Source: an uncultured Campylobacter sp. (GTDB taxonomy: Bacteria > Campylobacterota > Campylobacteria > Campylobacterales > Campylobacteraceae). From it: a DNA stretch of 64,000 nt. The stretch lies in assembly GCF_963526985.1 (NCBI RefSeq), contig NZ_CAURPW010000002.1, forward strand, positions 186,001-250,000, in the 5' to 3' direction. Shown in pieces: positions 7,669 through 16,810 of the stretch (position 1 is its first letter; every line of letters starts with the position of its first letter). The translations under genes and the position numbers were made by a program. The notes beneath the pieces are model-generated. The model was not told the origin of the DNA. It saw only the letters and a list, made by a program, of their open reading frames with translations, and searched no databases.

Positions 7669-8508
7669 TTACAGCTTCTCCGTCACTGCATCCTCGATGT
7701 TTTCGGCAAAAGGCAGCACGAGCGTCTTATTAGATCCAAACGTGCTATGCCACAGGGCTTTTTTGATCGCCTCGTAAGGCGTATCGTAAATTTTAGCCAG
7801 CTCTTGCAGTAGCTCCTCTGCCTTATCGTCGCTTAAATTTTCTCGGCGGTAAAATAGCATTAACGTAGCTCCTATGCCGATAAACTCAAATCCAAATCGC
7901 TCATTCATCATTAATATAAACGCATACGTCTGCTCGGGCTCAAAATCGTCAGAAAAATACCCCTGAATCATTCTCGCAAATACGTCCGTACTGCGCTCGC
8001 AAGGGCACAGATAAACGTCGATATCCTCGTCAAGGGCGTCGTAGTCGCGGGTATTTACGTATTCTAGCGCTTTTAGTTTATGCGGGTAGTTTAGACTAAA
8101 TTTACCGTAAAATTCGCTCACTTCAGCCTTATATTCGGGGTTGTTTAATTTGCTTAGCATCAAACGAAACTCCGCAACGGGAAAGTCGCGCGCGTCAGGA
8201 TTTTGCGCGTTATACTCATCCTCGTCCAGCGTCTCGAAACTAGAGCTTGCATGCATATTCGTGTATTCGCATTGCGGGGCGTTTTCGATGATAAAAAGCG
8301 GCTTAAATCCCGTATGCTGCTCGCACAAGCGATCATATGCGATCGTGACGGCGTTCATATTTTGATGAGCGTTAAGGACGCCGTATTTTAGGGTAAAATT
8401 AGCTTCGCGCGTGTAGCGCGGATTGGGCTTTTCGAGCCTAAACGAAATAAGCTTTTCAGGGCGACAAATCGTGTAAAAAGCTAGCTTTAATTTTTCAAGA
8501 AACGACAT
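7669..8508 (-). CDS. Uncharacterised 279-residue protein
   Basis: I do not recognise this protein. It has no signal peptide or membrane helix, is rich in Phe, Tyr, Asp and Glu, and has a cysteine pair (CPCERS) near residue 168. The C-terminal third has an amphipathic-helical look. A GGAAA ribosome site precedes the ATG. It opens the accessory block after ilvE, whose later members include SUKH and Imm11-like proteins, so an immunity-type or other accessory role is possible but not shown by any motif. Confidence 0.75.
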   Translation of the reverse strand: MSFLEKLKLAFYTICRPEKLISFRLEKPNPRYTREANFTLKYGVLNAHQNMNAVTIAYDRLCEQHTGFKPLFIIENAPQCEYTNMHASSSFETLDEDEYNAQNPDARDFPVAEFRLMLSKLNNPEYKAEVSEFYGKFSLNYPHKLKALEYVNTRDYDALDEDIDVYLCPCERSTDVFARMIQGYFSDDFEPEQTYAFILMMNERFGFEFIGIGATLMLFYRRENLSDDKAEELLQELAKIYDTPYEAIKKALWHSTFGSNKTLVLPFAENIEDAVTEKL

Positions 8509-8608
8509 ATTTTTCCTTTAAATTTATTTTTAAACGGCTCGTTAAATTTAATCACGCCAAATTTAATCAAAATCCCTTTATCCAAAGAAATTCGGTTTAA
8601 ATTTAGCG

Positions 8609-9364
8609 TCATTTGCCCGCGTAATCAAACCTCGGCTTGCTTAGGCTAAATTCGAAACTATCGCGATTAACCGCGCCCACGCACGCGTCGCTATCGTAAA
8701 GCGCAAGCAGGAATTCCGCCATCTCCTCGCTTGAGTGATAGCGCTTAAAAGCCGCGTCGTAGTCGTAACCGGCATCATCCGTCGCCACGGGACCAAACTC
8801 CGTCCTGGTCGCGGCGGGCGCTAGAACTTTGGCCTGCATTTTGGCGTCTTTATCCTGCGCTAGCTCGCGGTGCAAGCCCTCCGTAAAGGCGCTTACGAAA
8901 AATTTGCTCGCGCAGTAGGTGACGGCGTTTGGCACCATGCTATAGCCGCCAGAGGAGGAGATATTGATGAGCTGAGCGGGCTTATACTTATAATCTCGCG
9001 CAAATAAGCTAGAAAGCAGCGTAAGCACGACGACGTTTAGCTGCAACATCTGCTCGGTTTTATCTAAATTTTGCTCGCCTACGGCTCCGTAGTCGCCAAA
9101 GCCGGCGTTATTTATGAGCGCCTTTAGCTCGTAGCTTTTTAGCTTCTCCCAAAGCTCCCGGACGTTTTTGCTGCAAGCAAGGTCGCAAATTTTAACTACT
9201 ACGTCTAATTCCGGCGCGATCTGCGCGATCTCGTCCTTTAAGTTTTGCAGCATCTCCGCTCTGCGCGCGATTAGGATCAAATTTTCTCCGCGCCCGGCAA
9301 AAGCCTTTGCCGTAGCCGCTCCTATACCAGAACTTGCACCCGTAATCGCGATATATTTTTTCAT
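8609..9364 (-). CDS. Short-chain dehydrogenase/reductase
   Basis: A classical SDR of 251 residues: nucleotide-binding TGASSGIG at residues 8-15, NNAG at 85-88, and the catalytic Ser138 (ISSSGG), Tyr150 and Lys154 (YCASK). The ARR after the second strand suggests NADPH preference. It resembles YdfG/DltE-type reductases acting on small hydroxy compounds, but the substrate cannot be read from the sequence. It stands alone, about 100 bp from each minus-strand neighbour. Confidence 0.9.
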   Translation of the reverse strand: MKKYIAITGASSGIGAATAKAFAGRGENLILIARRAEMLQNLKDEIAQIAPELDVVVKICDLACSKNVRELWEKLKSYELKALINNAGFGDYGAVGEQNLDKTEQMLQLNVVVLTLLSSLFARDYKYKPAQLINISSSGGYSMVPNAVTYCASKFFVSAFTEGLHRELAQDKDAKMQAKVLAPAATRTEFGPVATDDAGYDYDAAFKRYHSSEEMAEFLLALYDSDACVGAVNRDSFEFSLSKPRFDYAGK

Positions 9365-9487
9365 TTTTATTCCTTTTGATCAATTTTTTATTATGCGTTT
9401 TTGCGGCTTTTAGGCAAAGTTTGCGCTATACTTTGCCGCGCAGGCAAAACAGCAAAAACTCATAAAAGCCGCCGGCAAAACGCGCCG

Positions 9488-10327
9488 TTATTTTTCTAAA
9501 ATTATCCTAGTCGCGGCAGGATCTACGCACTCTTTTTGCATTATTATTTCTCCTATTTCTTTTGCCCTTATAACGCCTGAGAGCGGGTTTTTCACGCTAG
9601 CTATTCCGCCTAAAATTTCTACGTCCACGCTTGAATACTCAAAGGCTAGCGTGGTATCTAGCGTCCGGCAGCCGCGCAGCACGAGATTTTGCACGTAGCA
9701 AAGCCCTTGTAAGCTTTCTATCACGCAGTTTTCAAAGGTCACGTTTTTGCTGTTCCACGCGAGGTATTCGCCGCTGATGAAGCTGTTTCGCACGGTCACG
9801 TTCTCGCAGTTCCAAAAGGCGTCTTTGCTAAGCAGTTTGCTATCCTCGACGAGCAGGTTCTTGCAGCCGTCAAAGCCGTAGTTACCGTCCAAATTTAGCC
9901 CGTAAACGCGCACGTTTTCGCAGTTCATCGCAAAATAATCCCCGCGTGCGCAGACGTTTTTTATCTCCACGTCCGCGCAGCTCCACAGCGTCTCCTCGGC
10001 CTGGGTCAAATTTACGTTTTCTAGCCTCAAGTTTTGGCATCTGCGGAAGGATTTTGGCGCCTGGATTAGCGTATCTTTAAAGCTCGCGTCTCGCGCGTAC
10101 CAGATGCCCGCGCGCGCCGTCTGCATCAAAAATCCGCCCTCCACGGCGACGTTTTTGGTATACCACAGCGGATACTTCCACTCGAAAGTGCAGTTTTTTA
10201 GGCGCAAATTTTGCCCGTGCTTTAGCGGAGACTCGCCCGCTGCGAACCCGCACCGCTCAAACTCAGCGTCCTTTGTGCCAAACATCGCGCGCTCGCCGAT
10301 AAATTTTTGCTCGACAAATTTTTGCAT
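9488..10327 (-). CDS. DUF3737-like right-handed beta-helix protein
   Basis: A 279-residue protein built almost entirely of repeating short units such as CENVTVRNSF, CKNLLVEDSK and CENVRVYGLN, each with a Cys-x-Asn-hydrophobic pattern at roughly 20-residue spacing. This predicts a right-handed beta-helix. The start MQKFVEQKFIGERAMF and overall plan match the DUF3737 family as I remember it, whose biochemical function is unknown. No signal peptide is seen, so it is probably cytoplasmic. It is flanked by the SDR gene and the assT terminator region. Confidence 0.75.
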   Translation of the reverse strand: MQKFVEQKFIGERAMFGTKDAEFERCGFAAGESPLKHGQNLRLKNCTFEWKYPLWYTKNVAVEGGFLMQTARAGIWYARDASFKDTLIQAPKSFRRCQNLRLENVNLTQAEETLWSCADVEIKNVCARGDYFAMNCENVRVYGLNLDGNYGFDGCKNLLVEDSKLLSKDAFWNCENVTVRNSFISGEYLAWNSKNVTFENCVIESLQGLCYVQNLVLRGCRTLDTTLAFEYSSVDVEILGGIASVKNPLSGVIRAKEIGEIIMQKECVDPAATRIILEK

Positions 10328-10717
10328 TTTTCGCCTCCGTCGTTTTTGTTGATTATATCGGTTTTACGGCAACAAGGATGTAAATTTGAAAATTCAAAGC
10401 AAATTTATGAGGAAAACGGGTAAATTTAAACAGCGACGAAAATCTAGGCAGCGTTTTACTAAAATCCAAGCGTTCAGGCGTTGCTATTGTCTTTCGGAGT
10501 CCTATTTTCCCAAACGCTTGGCAGGAAAAGGTAAGATTTAGACTAGCGCAAAGGATGGAAACGCGAGCCTAAATTTTACCTATTGCCGTCAAATTTGCCG
10601 CATCCGAGTGAGTGCGGACGAGCGTCAAATTTGATCTAAATTTAAAGCCTGCGACCCGTCAAATTTGAGCGGGCAAATTTAACCCGGTCGCAAGCGCAAA
10701 ATCCAAACTTACCAAAA
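10328..10717. other. Non-coding gap upstream of the DUF3737-like gene
   Basis: No gene is evident. The stretch holds several AAATTT words and an inverted repeat, CCAAGCGTT near 10469 with AACGCTTGG near 10513. Its function is unknown. Confidence 0.5.
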
Positions 10718-10750
10718 AGCGGCCCCGAAGCGCACCGGCCGGGAGCCGCT
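10718..10750 (-). terminator. Intrinsic terminator after assT
   Basis: On the minus strand AGCGGCTCCCG pairs with CGGGGCCGCT around a 12-nt loop, followed by TTTTTGG. It begins a few bases after the assT stop at 10756 and would end the dsbA-dsbB-assT transcript. Confidence 0.65.
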
Positions 10751-10755
10751 AAATT

Positions 10756-12603
10756 TTACTTCTCAAACGCCTTTTCTAGGCTAAACGGAAACGCCTGATA
10801 GCCCATCGCGTTGGTCATTTTGATTTCGATTGACGGCTCTTTTGCGCCCCATTCAAACTCGTTGATATGCGGGCTAGGCACGCCTACCGGACGGCCTTTG
10901 GCGATGTCAAACTGCATGCCCGCGACCGCTGAGTAAACCATCACGCTATCGAGGTCGTCTTGATACTGCGCTAGCGAAGTAACCGAGCTGTACCACTCGC
11001 TACCGCGCTGCTTGCCGTACTCCCAGACTTGCTCGACGGTTTTAGCTTTTTCGTCGATTTTATAGACGACCGCGCGGGAGTATTTCATGCCCGCCATCGC
11101 AGGCTGCTCCATACCGCGGGTGTCGCCGTTATCAAAGACGGTGAGATACACTACGCCTTTTTTAGACTTGCTATCGATGCGAAATGCCGTATGCTGCGTC
11201 CACTGCCAGTCAAATCCACCCTTCTCGCTCTCATATCCCGGGCATTTTGAGTACTCGTCCTCGCAGACGATTTTTTTGCCGTCTTTATCTACAGGCTGTA
11301 GCAAGTAGCCCTTAAACTGGTCCTTCCAGCCTTTGTGCGCGCCCATTATCCACTTGATCTTTTTGTCGCGGCCGATCTTGATGACGGCGTCTTGGTGGCG
11401 GCTGGAGATGATGATACTATCGTCGCTTGGATCATAATCCACGCTATTTACGTGCGCCCAGTTGCGTCCAGGGCCCGAGCCCACGATGTCGCCCCATTTT
11501 TCGTTCGTATCCATCGCGGCTAACTCGTCCGTGCTCGCGGTGTGGCCCGCCTTGCTAGCGTCGATATTTAGGCACACCGCACCCTGATCGAGCGTTTTTA
11601 GCACGATGTCGCGGTACGGATCTAAAATTTCATACAGCCTAAAATCATCTACGACGTTGCCGTCTCTATCGACCTCGACGATGACGTCGCGCACGGTGCG
11701 GACGTTTTTGCCGTCGGCGCGCTTATAGTTGGCGTTTGCCGCGCGGAGGAAATAATGCCCGTTTTGCGCAACGTCCATAGAGTGCGAGAAGTCGTTGTAT
11801 CCCGCAGGTAGCTCGCGGTTAAAAATTTCGCGTCCCATTATGTCGTATTTTGCGTATCGCTGCCCGTAACCCCATGTCATCGCGCCGTCGTCGTTTTGCT
11901 TAAAGCCCATCATAACGCCCGCGCTAAAAGGCTGCTTGAGGTCGTAAATTTTACTCGGCTCCAGATACCAGCGCACTTCGCCCTTGGTGTCTAACACGAA
12001 GTTGTTTGGGCTGTAGTTCCACTCGATCGCGCCGCCTGCGGGGTTGTTCCACACGACTTTGGTGCCCTTGCCGGTTTTATTTACGAAGTTATTTACGTAG
12101 TAGAGGCGGTTAGCGAATTTCGCGCTCGGAGCCTTTACGACCTCGATTTTATCAAACAGCGCGCCCTTTTGAGACGGCATGCCAGAGCTCTCTAGATAGA
12201 TCGCAGGCGCGTAAATTTTATAGCTTTCTTTTATATGCTCGGTTTGGCCCTTGTAAATTTTATCATACTCCACCTCGACGGTATTTTGATAGTCGGGGTA
12301 GAGCCCAAAAACCGGGATTCCGCCGTGCGTGCGAAGGTGCTTGTCGGCGACCTTATAGCTGATCGTCTGGCCATCAGGCTTTGGCACGATGGTGACTTTT
12401 GCGTTTGCTAGCGTGTAGCCGCCGTTTTTGATCACCGCCGTTAGAGGCGCGATGTCGTATGGGTTTACGACTACTTCGCCGATCTTGCCCGGGATGCCGT
12501 AGTCTATGTGCGCGCCGCTAGGTCCGCCGATAGCTAGCGCAGCCGTGCTTAGACCGCCGAGTAACGCCGCAGCTAGGGCGACTGACGAGAGAGTTCTTTT
12601 CAT
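10756..12603 (-). CDS. assT: Periplasmic aryl-sulfate sulfotransferase
   Basis: AssT moves sulfuryl groups from one phenolic sulfate ester to another phenol in the periplasm. The 615-residue product has a signal peptide (MKRTLSSVALAAALLGG, cleavage near ALA). Conserved catalytic residues appear in order: His274 (DFSHSMD), His384 (NWAHVNS), Arg402 (SSRHQD) and the likely sulfated His471 (WTQHTAF). Cys447 and Cys454 match the disulfide pair that needs a dedicated Dsb system. The gene is last in dsbA-dsbB-assT, the arrangement also known from uropathogenic E. coli. As I remember, the equivalent in C. jejuni NCTC 11168 is a pseudogene; here it is intact. Confidence 0.93.
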   Translation of the reverse strand: MKRTLSSVALAAALLGGLSTAALAIGGPSGAHIDYGIPGKIGEVVVNPYDIAPLTAVIKNGGYTLANAKVTIVPKPDGQTISYKVADKHLRTHGGIPVFGLYPDYQNTVEVEYDKIYKGQTEHIKESYKIYAPAIYLESSGMPSQKGALFDKIEVVKAPSAKFANRLYYVNNFVNKTGKGTKVVWNNPAGGAIEWNYSPNNFVLDTKGEVRWYLEPSKIYDLKQPFSAGVMMGFKQNDDGAMTWGYGQRYAKYDIMGREIFNRELPAGYNDFSHSMDVAQNGHYFLRAANANYKRADGKNVRTVRDVIVEVDRDGNVVDDFRLYEILDPYRDIVLKTLDQGAVCLNIDASKAGHTASTDELAAMDTNEKWGDIVGSGPGRNWAHVNSVDYDPSDDSIIISSRHQDAVIKIGRDKKIKWIMGAHKGWKDQFKGYLLQPVDKDGKKIVCEDEYSKCPGYESEKGGFDWQWTQHTAFRIDSKSKKGVVYLTVFDNGDTRGMEQPAMAGMKYSRAVVYKIDEKAKTVEQVWEYGKQRGSEWYSSVTSLAQYQDDLDSVMVYSAVAGMQFDIAKGRPVGVPSPHINEFEWGAKEPSIEIKMTNAMGYQAFPFSLEKAFEK

Positions 12604-12704
12604 CTTTTCTCCTTTATTAGTGATAAGTGGACTGGTCGTCCGTGACCCGAGTATCCTAGCCGAAAACTACTTTTAAAATCCAGCCGAGCCGGGGAATCCA
12701 AAAC

Positions 12705-13226
12705 CTAAATTTTATTGATTTCGCTGCTACGGGCATTATACACAAACCAGCTTAGTATCATCACCAAACAAAACGCCCCAAACACCGCAAAAAACGCAAA
12801 ATTCGCCCATGCGTAAATTTTGATAAATCCAGCCTCGTTTGCCGCGCTAAAATCAGGCGCAAAAAGGCTCGGGCAAATTTCATTTAGCGGTAGCGCAAAA
12901 GGAAAGCTAATCTCGCTAACGCCGCTAAAATCGCTCGTAGAGTAATCAAGCCCGAATATCACGCCCAAAAAAATCAGGAAAAATCCCGCGAGCTTGACGC
13001 CAAATACCTTAGGCGCGCACATCGCTACACACACGCCAAACGCCGCAAACAGCGTCGCAAAGCGTAGCTTCACCACGAGCGCGTCGGCTACCGCGCTGCC
13101 TAAAAACAGCTCGCACAAGATAAATTTGACCGCCAAAACCGCAAGCAGCCACGCCCAAAATGCTTGCCTTCGCTGCAAGTTATAAACAAAGCAGACAAAG
13201 CCCTTGTTTTCGATATTGTAGTCCAT
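12705..13226 (-). CDS. DsbB/DsbI-like inner membrane thiol oxidoreductase
   Basis: A 173-residue protein with four hydrophobic segments (about 23-42, 55-70, 75-92 and 140-165), the topology of DsbB, which reoxidises DsbA with quinone. Its start overlaps the dsbA stop (TAATG), and assT follows, as in dsbL-dsbI-assT operons. Cys38 in ILCELFLG fits the family's CEL motif and Cys118 lies in the second periplasmic loop (NEICPSLF). The usual CxxC of the first loop is not obvious: only Cys38 sits there, with Cys66 and Cys70 in or near a membrane segment. The assignment rests on context plus topology. Confidence 0.65.
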   Translation of the reverse strand: MDYNIENKGFVCFVYNLQRRQAFWAWLLAVLAVKFILCELFLGSAVADALVVKLRFATLFAAFGVCVAMCAPKVFGVKLAGFFLIFLGVIFGLDYSTSDFSGVSEISFPFALPLNEICPSLFAPDFSAANEAGFIKIYAWANFAFFAVFGAFCLVMILSWFVYNARSSEINKI

Positions 13227-13879
13227 TATCTCGCCGATAGCTCTTTGACGGCGGCAGCCATAGCATCGATCGAGCCTAACGCCTGCGCGTTTAGCAGATA
13301 TTTACCGCTAACGACGTATGCTGGCACGCCCTGAACCTTGGCTACGTCGTAGCTCTCGTCCCATGTTTTTAAAATTTCTTGCGCGCGCGGGCTAGCTAGC
13401 GCCTTGTCGTAGTCCGCCTCGCTCACGCCCGCTGCGCTAATGGCGGTTTTGATAAATCTAGCCTTATCCTTGCCGTCTTTAAAATCGTCGTTTTTGTCGT
13501 GAACGGCGTTATAAACCGCAAATTTAGCTTTTTTAAATTTAGACTTCTCGCTTAGCAAACTAACGTCGTTTGCCTCGTCTAGAGCGATCATCGCGGCAAA
13601 AATTTTACTCGCCGTTTCGCCGAGCTTTCCTTTGGTTTTTAAGTGATACGGGATAAATTTAACTCCGTCTAGCTCGCTAAAGAGTTTGGGCGTGACGGTT
13701 TTGTCGAATTTATAGCAGTGCGGACACTCGTAGCTAAAGACCTTTACGACGCTGTTTTTAGGCACGTCTAGAGGTTTTTGTAGTATCTGATACTCCTTGC
13801 CCTCCTCTAGCGCGTTTGCCATAGAGCCGAGCAAGCAAAAGACGGCTAAAATCCGCGTAAATTTAGAGATTATTTTCAT
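13226..13879 (-). CDS. dsbA: Thiol:disulfide interchange protein DsbA
   Basis: Periplasmic oxidant that puts disulfides into exported proteins, here probably serving AssT. The 217-residue product has a signal peptide (residues 1-23, ending MANA) and a thioredoxin-fold active site CPHC at 52-55 (FSYECPHCYKFD). The cis-proline loop is VQGVPAYVV. It is first in the dsbA-dsbB-assT operon, with a 1-base stop/start overlap with the next gene. Confidence 0.92.
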   Translation of the reverse strand: MKIISKFTRILAVFCLLGSMANALEEGKEYQILQKPLDVPKNSVVKVFSYECPHCYKFDKTVTPKLFSELDGVKFIPYHLKTKGKLGETASKIFAAMIALDEANDVSLLSEKSKFKKAKFAVYNAVHDKNDDFKDGKDKARFIKTAISAAGVSEADYDKALASPRAQEILKTWDESYDVAKVQGVPAYVVSGKYLLNAQALGSIDAMAAAVKELSAR

Positions 13880-14005
13880 AGAAATCCTTTGGATTAAATT
13901 TTAAAAATTGTATAAAATAAAGGGTAAATTTGAGATTAAGCGAGCCGGCGGGGTAAATTTAGCCGCCTCGCGCGGGCTAGCCGGATCTTAGAGCGCAAAA
14001 CCGCT

Positions 14006-14692
14006 TTAGCGCAAGCTAGCCGGATCTATGTTTAAAATTTTATACCAGTTGCGAGCGTTTTTGCAGGCTGGGTCTATGCCTTTGCCTTTGGTATAAAAAG
14101 GCTCCCACTGCCAGTCCTCGCCTCCCGTGCAACCCACGGCGGCGTAGTTCATCAAAAATTCCTTAAAATTATTCGCTATATAAAGCCCGTGATTTTCGCT
14201 ACCGTCGTGGCTAAGATACACAACCTTGCCATAGTTCTCCGGCTCTAACTCAATAGCGATATAATCGCCGTTGCCTACTTGATGAAAAGCCGTTTTGTTA
14301 TGCCAAACGCGGTCGTATGCATTACCGCAATCACAATATACGTCCTCCGCCCAGCTCTTGCGACTTTCTTCATAGCCTAAAAGCAAATCCAGTCCAAAAA
14401 GCAACTCTCCAGAGGAGATTTCGGCGAATTCATCAGGCAGCAAATCCTCGTCTTCTTCGTCCTCATCCGTATAGATACTCCAATAAAACTCCAAATGAGC
14501 GGTGTTTTCCAAAAGCACTTCACGCAAATGCGCAGGCAGCGTATAGCCTAATTTTGCTTCTACGGCTTTGATTTCCTCCTCGGTAGCGGGCTTTTCTATC
14601 GTGAGGGGATCAGTCTCGCCGCCAAAGTCTTCTATTTTTTCTAAAAATATATTTAAACGCTTTTTAAAAAGCCCAAAGTTAAATTCGCTCAT
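14006..14692 (-). CDS. SMI1/KNR4 (SUKH superfamily) protein
   Basis: 228 residues. After a short helical lead, residues 35-62 (ATEEEIKAVEAKLGYTLPAH...) form the SUKH N-terminal signature, followed by an acidic loop (DEDEEDEDLLPDE) and C-terminal strands with NGDYIAIELEP. SUKH proteins commonly neutralise nuclease or other toxins of polymorphic and contact-dependent systems in the cytoplasm. No cognate toxin is next to it; its neighbours are a tandem pair of unknown genes 9 bp away on the same strand, suggesting a transcription unit. Confidence 0.8.
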   Translation of the reverse strand: MSEFNFGLFKKRLNIFLEKIEDFGGETDPLTIEKPATEEEIKAVEAKLGYTLPAHLREVLLENTAHLEFYWSIYTDEDEEDEDLLPDEFAEISSGELLFGLDLLLGYEESRKSWAEDVYCDCGNAYDRVWHNKTAFHQVGNGDYIAIELEPENYGKVVYLSHDGSENHGLYIANNFKEFLMNYAAVGCTGGEDWQWEPFYTKGKGIDPACKNARNWYKILNIDPASLR

Positions 14693-14701
14693 ATTTTTCC
14701 T

Positions 14702-15430
14702 TTAATAATATTTTTTAAATTTCTTATCCTGCAAGGCGGTTATTTGTTCTGCGATAAGAGAGTCCATACGCGTTTGCAACGCCTCGCCTTCGCACTCAAG
14801 CCTTGGCAACCACTCGGGAAAGATAGACGTATCGCAAAGCGCCTGCTTGTCTATAATTTTAGCCTTAGAAGCGCTCGTAAGCACGTCAAATCTCGCCCAG
14901 AATTGCCATAAGAAATTTTTGCCATAGTCTAAAGCCTCCTCTAGGTCTTTTAGGTTATTTTCTACGTCAAATATGCTCAAATACCTACGAAAATATAAAT
15001 CAAGCGCTTGCGTCTGTTCTTTATTTAAGCCCTCCTCCCACCGCCTCAAGGATTCACCGGATACGCAAGAAATCGTACAAAAAGCATTTCGCACGGTCTC
15101 TTTAGCGGTTTTAGATTCATCGGGCGATTTTACGAACCAAAAGCACTCTTCTTTCTTTGACTCAGCAAGTTGAGAGATTTGAGCTATCAGACATACAGCC
15201 TTTTCCACCGGATACCAAAGGTCAAAATCCGCCGTAAAAGGAACCGCTAGCAGCTCCGGTAAAAATGCCAACAGCCCATCGTATCGCCCGCTCGCATACA
15301 AGATAGCCGTTAGCTCGTAAAGCTTATAAAGATCCTTTTCCCTCTTTAGAGGAAGCTTTTTTTCTAGCTTTTCAAAGTGGCTTTTTTGCTTAGGGGTTGC
15401 GCAATAAGGTGCTAAAATTTCTATATTCAT
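14702..15430 (-). CDS. Uncharacterised protein, member 1 of a tandem paralogue pair
   Basis: 242 residues, mostly predicted helical, with no signal peptide. I do not recognise the family with certainty. It is plainly a paralogue of the gene just upstream: both begin MNIEILAPYC and end LIAEQ...ALQD.KFKKYY, and both share LLAFLPE.LAVPF and LWYP[VI]E. The start of this gene overlaps the stop of its paralogue by one base (TAATG), so they are translated in series. It sits among SUKH, ankyrin and Imm11-like genes, so an immunity role is a reasonable guess only. Confidence 0.8.
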   Translation of the reverse strand: MNIEILAPYCATPKQKSHFEKLEKKLPLKREKDLYKLYELTAILYASGRYDGLLAFLPELLAVPFTADFDLWYPVEKAVCLIAQISQLAESKKEECFWFVKSPDESKTAKETVRNAFCTISCVSGESLRRWEEGLNKEQTQALDLYFRRYLSIFDVENNLKDLEEALDYGKNFLWQFWARFDVLTSASKAKIIDKQALCDTSIFPEWLPRLECEGEALQTRMDSLIAEQITALQDKKFKKYY

Positions 15431-16077
15431 TAGTAATATTTTTTAAATTTATCATCCTGCAAGGCGTCTAGTTGTTCGGCTATCAGGGCGTTCATATAGT
15501 TTTGCAGCTCCTCCCTGCTGTTATAAGTAGGTTGGCGATCCTTATCGGGAAATTCAAGCGTTTTGTAATCAACTTCTTCATTGATGAGTTTTACCCGTGA
15601 AGCGTCTATGATTAGGCTCATACGATATGAAAATTCATAAGAAGTTTCTTTCTCTTCTATGCACTTGTGAAGATATTCCAAGGTATTGTTTAAAAAGTAA
15701 AGCGCCAAATAATCCTGGAAATAGTCATCATACATATCTTGAAAATCAGGCAAGCCTTTGTAATCGGTAACGCTTTTAAAATGCAAAAAACACGCTTTGC
15801 GCTGTTCCGGCGTGATGGTAGGCACTTCGGCGATGAGCGCAAAAGAGCGTTCTATAGGGTACCATAGATTAAAATTCGCGGCAAAAGGCACTGCAAGTAT
15901 TTCGGGCAAGAAAGCCAATAAGCCCTCATATTGTTTGCTTACGAACAGACGCTCTATGAGTTCAACAACGGTTTGCAGGTCTTTGCTACTTTTGAGCGAA
16001 AGCTTTTTGCGGAGCTTTTCAAGGAGTTTTTGCTGTTTTGCGGTAGTGCAATACGGCGCTAAAATTTCTATATTCAT
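15430..16077 (-). CDS. Uncharacterised protein, member 2 of a tandem paralogue pair
   Basis: 215 residues and the shorter of the pair. The N-terminal third (MNIEILAPYCTTAKQQKLLEK and LLAFLPEILAVPF) and the last 15 residues are nearly the same as in the 14702-15430 product. The middle has diverged and is about 27 residues shorter. High conservation at the ends with a variable core suggests duplication followed by selection for a new partner, as seen in immunity proteins; this is inference. A GGATAG ribosome site precedes the ATG. Confidence 0.8.
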   Translation of the reverse strand: MNIEILAPYCTTAKQQKLLEKLRKKLSLKSSKDLQTVVELIERLFVSKQYEGLLAFLPEILAVPFAANFNLWYPIERSFALIAEVPTITPEQRKACFLHFKSVTDYKGLPDFQDMYDDYFQDYLALYFLNNTLEYLHKCIEEKETSYEFSYRMSLIIDASRVKLINEEVDYKTLEFPDKDRQPTYNSREELQNYMNALIAEQLDALQDDKFKKYY

Positions 16078-16137
16078 TACTATCCTTTCGGCGGTTTTTG
16101 GTATTTTACTAAATTTTTACGGACGGCTGGTTAAATT

Positions 16138-16797
16138 TTACTTTATCTTATTGACTTTTTTATACAAATCCTTAAGCAAAGCGATATGGTTTTGGGTCTG
16201 GGACACAAGCTCTTGTTGGCCCTGCGTAGTCTCAGCCTTATAGAGCAATGCACGGCAATACTCATCGAGCAAACCTATATTTTGTTCATATTCGTCATTA
16301 ATAGTTCTTGAGTGTTTTGCGACGTCTTCTTTACAAGAAGCGATCGTCTCTCCCGAGCGAATGATAGAAAGCGTCTTGTTAACGTTTGCTTTAACCCACT
16401 CATCTATATAAGCCTCATCGTGTTTGCCCTTATCATGTTCTAATATCTGTCTTTTAGTGGATTCATACCAGAGATTAAGGAGATCATGGTGTAACTTCTT
16501 TTGCGTCGAGGCATCGCTGATAAAGTACTTCAGATAGTAAACAGGCTCCATAAAAACCCAGTTAAGAAACTTTTTTTCGTTTTTGGCAGTTGGGTATCCC
16601 TGCGCTACGAGATAGTCTATGCAAAGCTGCACGGCAGGCATATTGCCCGCTACGAAAAAATCATATACGAGGAAAGTGAACTTCTGGGCATCGGGCTGGC
16701 GGGTGAACTTAAATCCCTTTTCGATAAATTTAGCAACGGCGGTTTGCTGTTTTTTAGTCTCGGCTAAAGTTGCCAATTGTTCAAAAACATCATTCAT
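16138..16797 (-). CDS. Uncharacterised helical protein
   Basis: 219 residues, lysine- and glutamine-rich and predicted all-helical, with no membrane segment or signal peptide and no motif I can name. An AAAGGAGAT ribosome site precedes the ATG, supporting expression. It lies 13 bp downstream of the ankyrin gene and 60 bp upstream of the tandem pair, so it is part of the same minus-strand run. It could be another immunity-type protein, judged only by its neighbours. Confidence 0.75.
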   Translation of the reverse strand: MNDVFEQLATLAETKKQQTAVAKFIEKGFKFTRQPDAQKFTFLVYDFFVAGNMPAVQLCIDYLVAQGYPTAKNEKKFLNWVFMEPVYYLKYFISDASTQKKLHHDLLNLWYESTKRQILEHDKGKHDEAYIDEWVKANVNKTLSIIRSGETIASCKEDVAKHSRTINDEYEQNIGLLDEYCRALLYKAETTQGQQELVSQTQNHIALLKDLYKKVNKIK

Positions 16798-16810
16798 TTT
16801 ATCTCCTTTG

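Noticed and set aside
10460..10525. Inverted repeat CCAAGCGTT...AACGCTTGG considered as a terminator or insertion sequence end
   Set aside because: The spacer is about 35 bp, no T-run follows and no transposase is nearby; its role stays unassigned.
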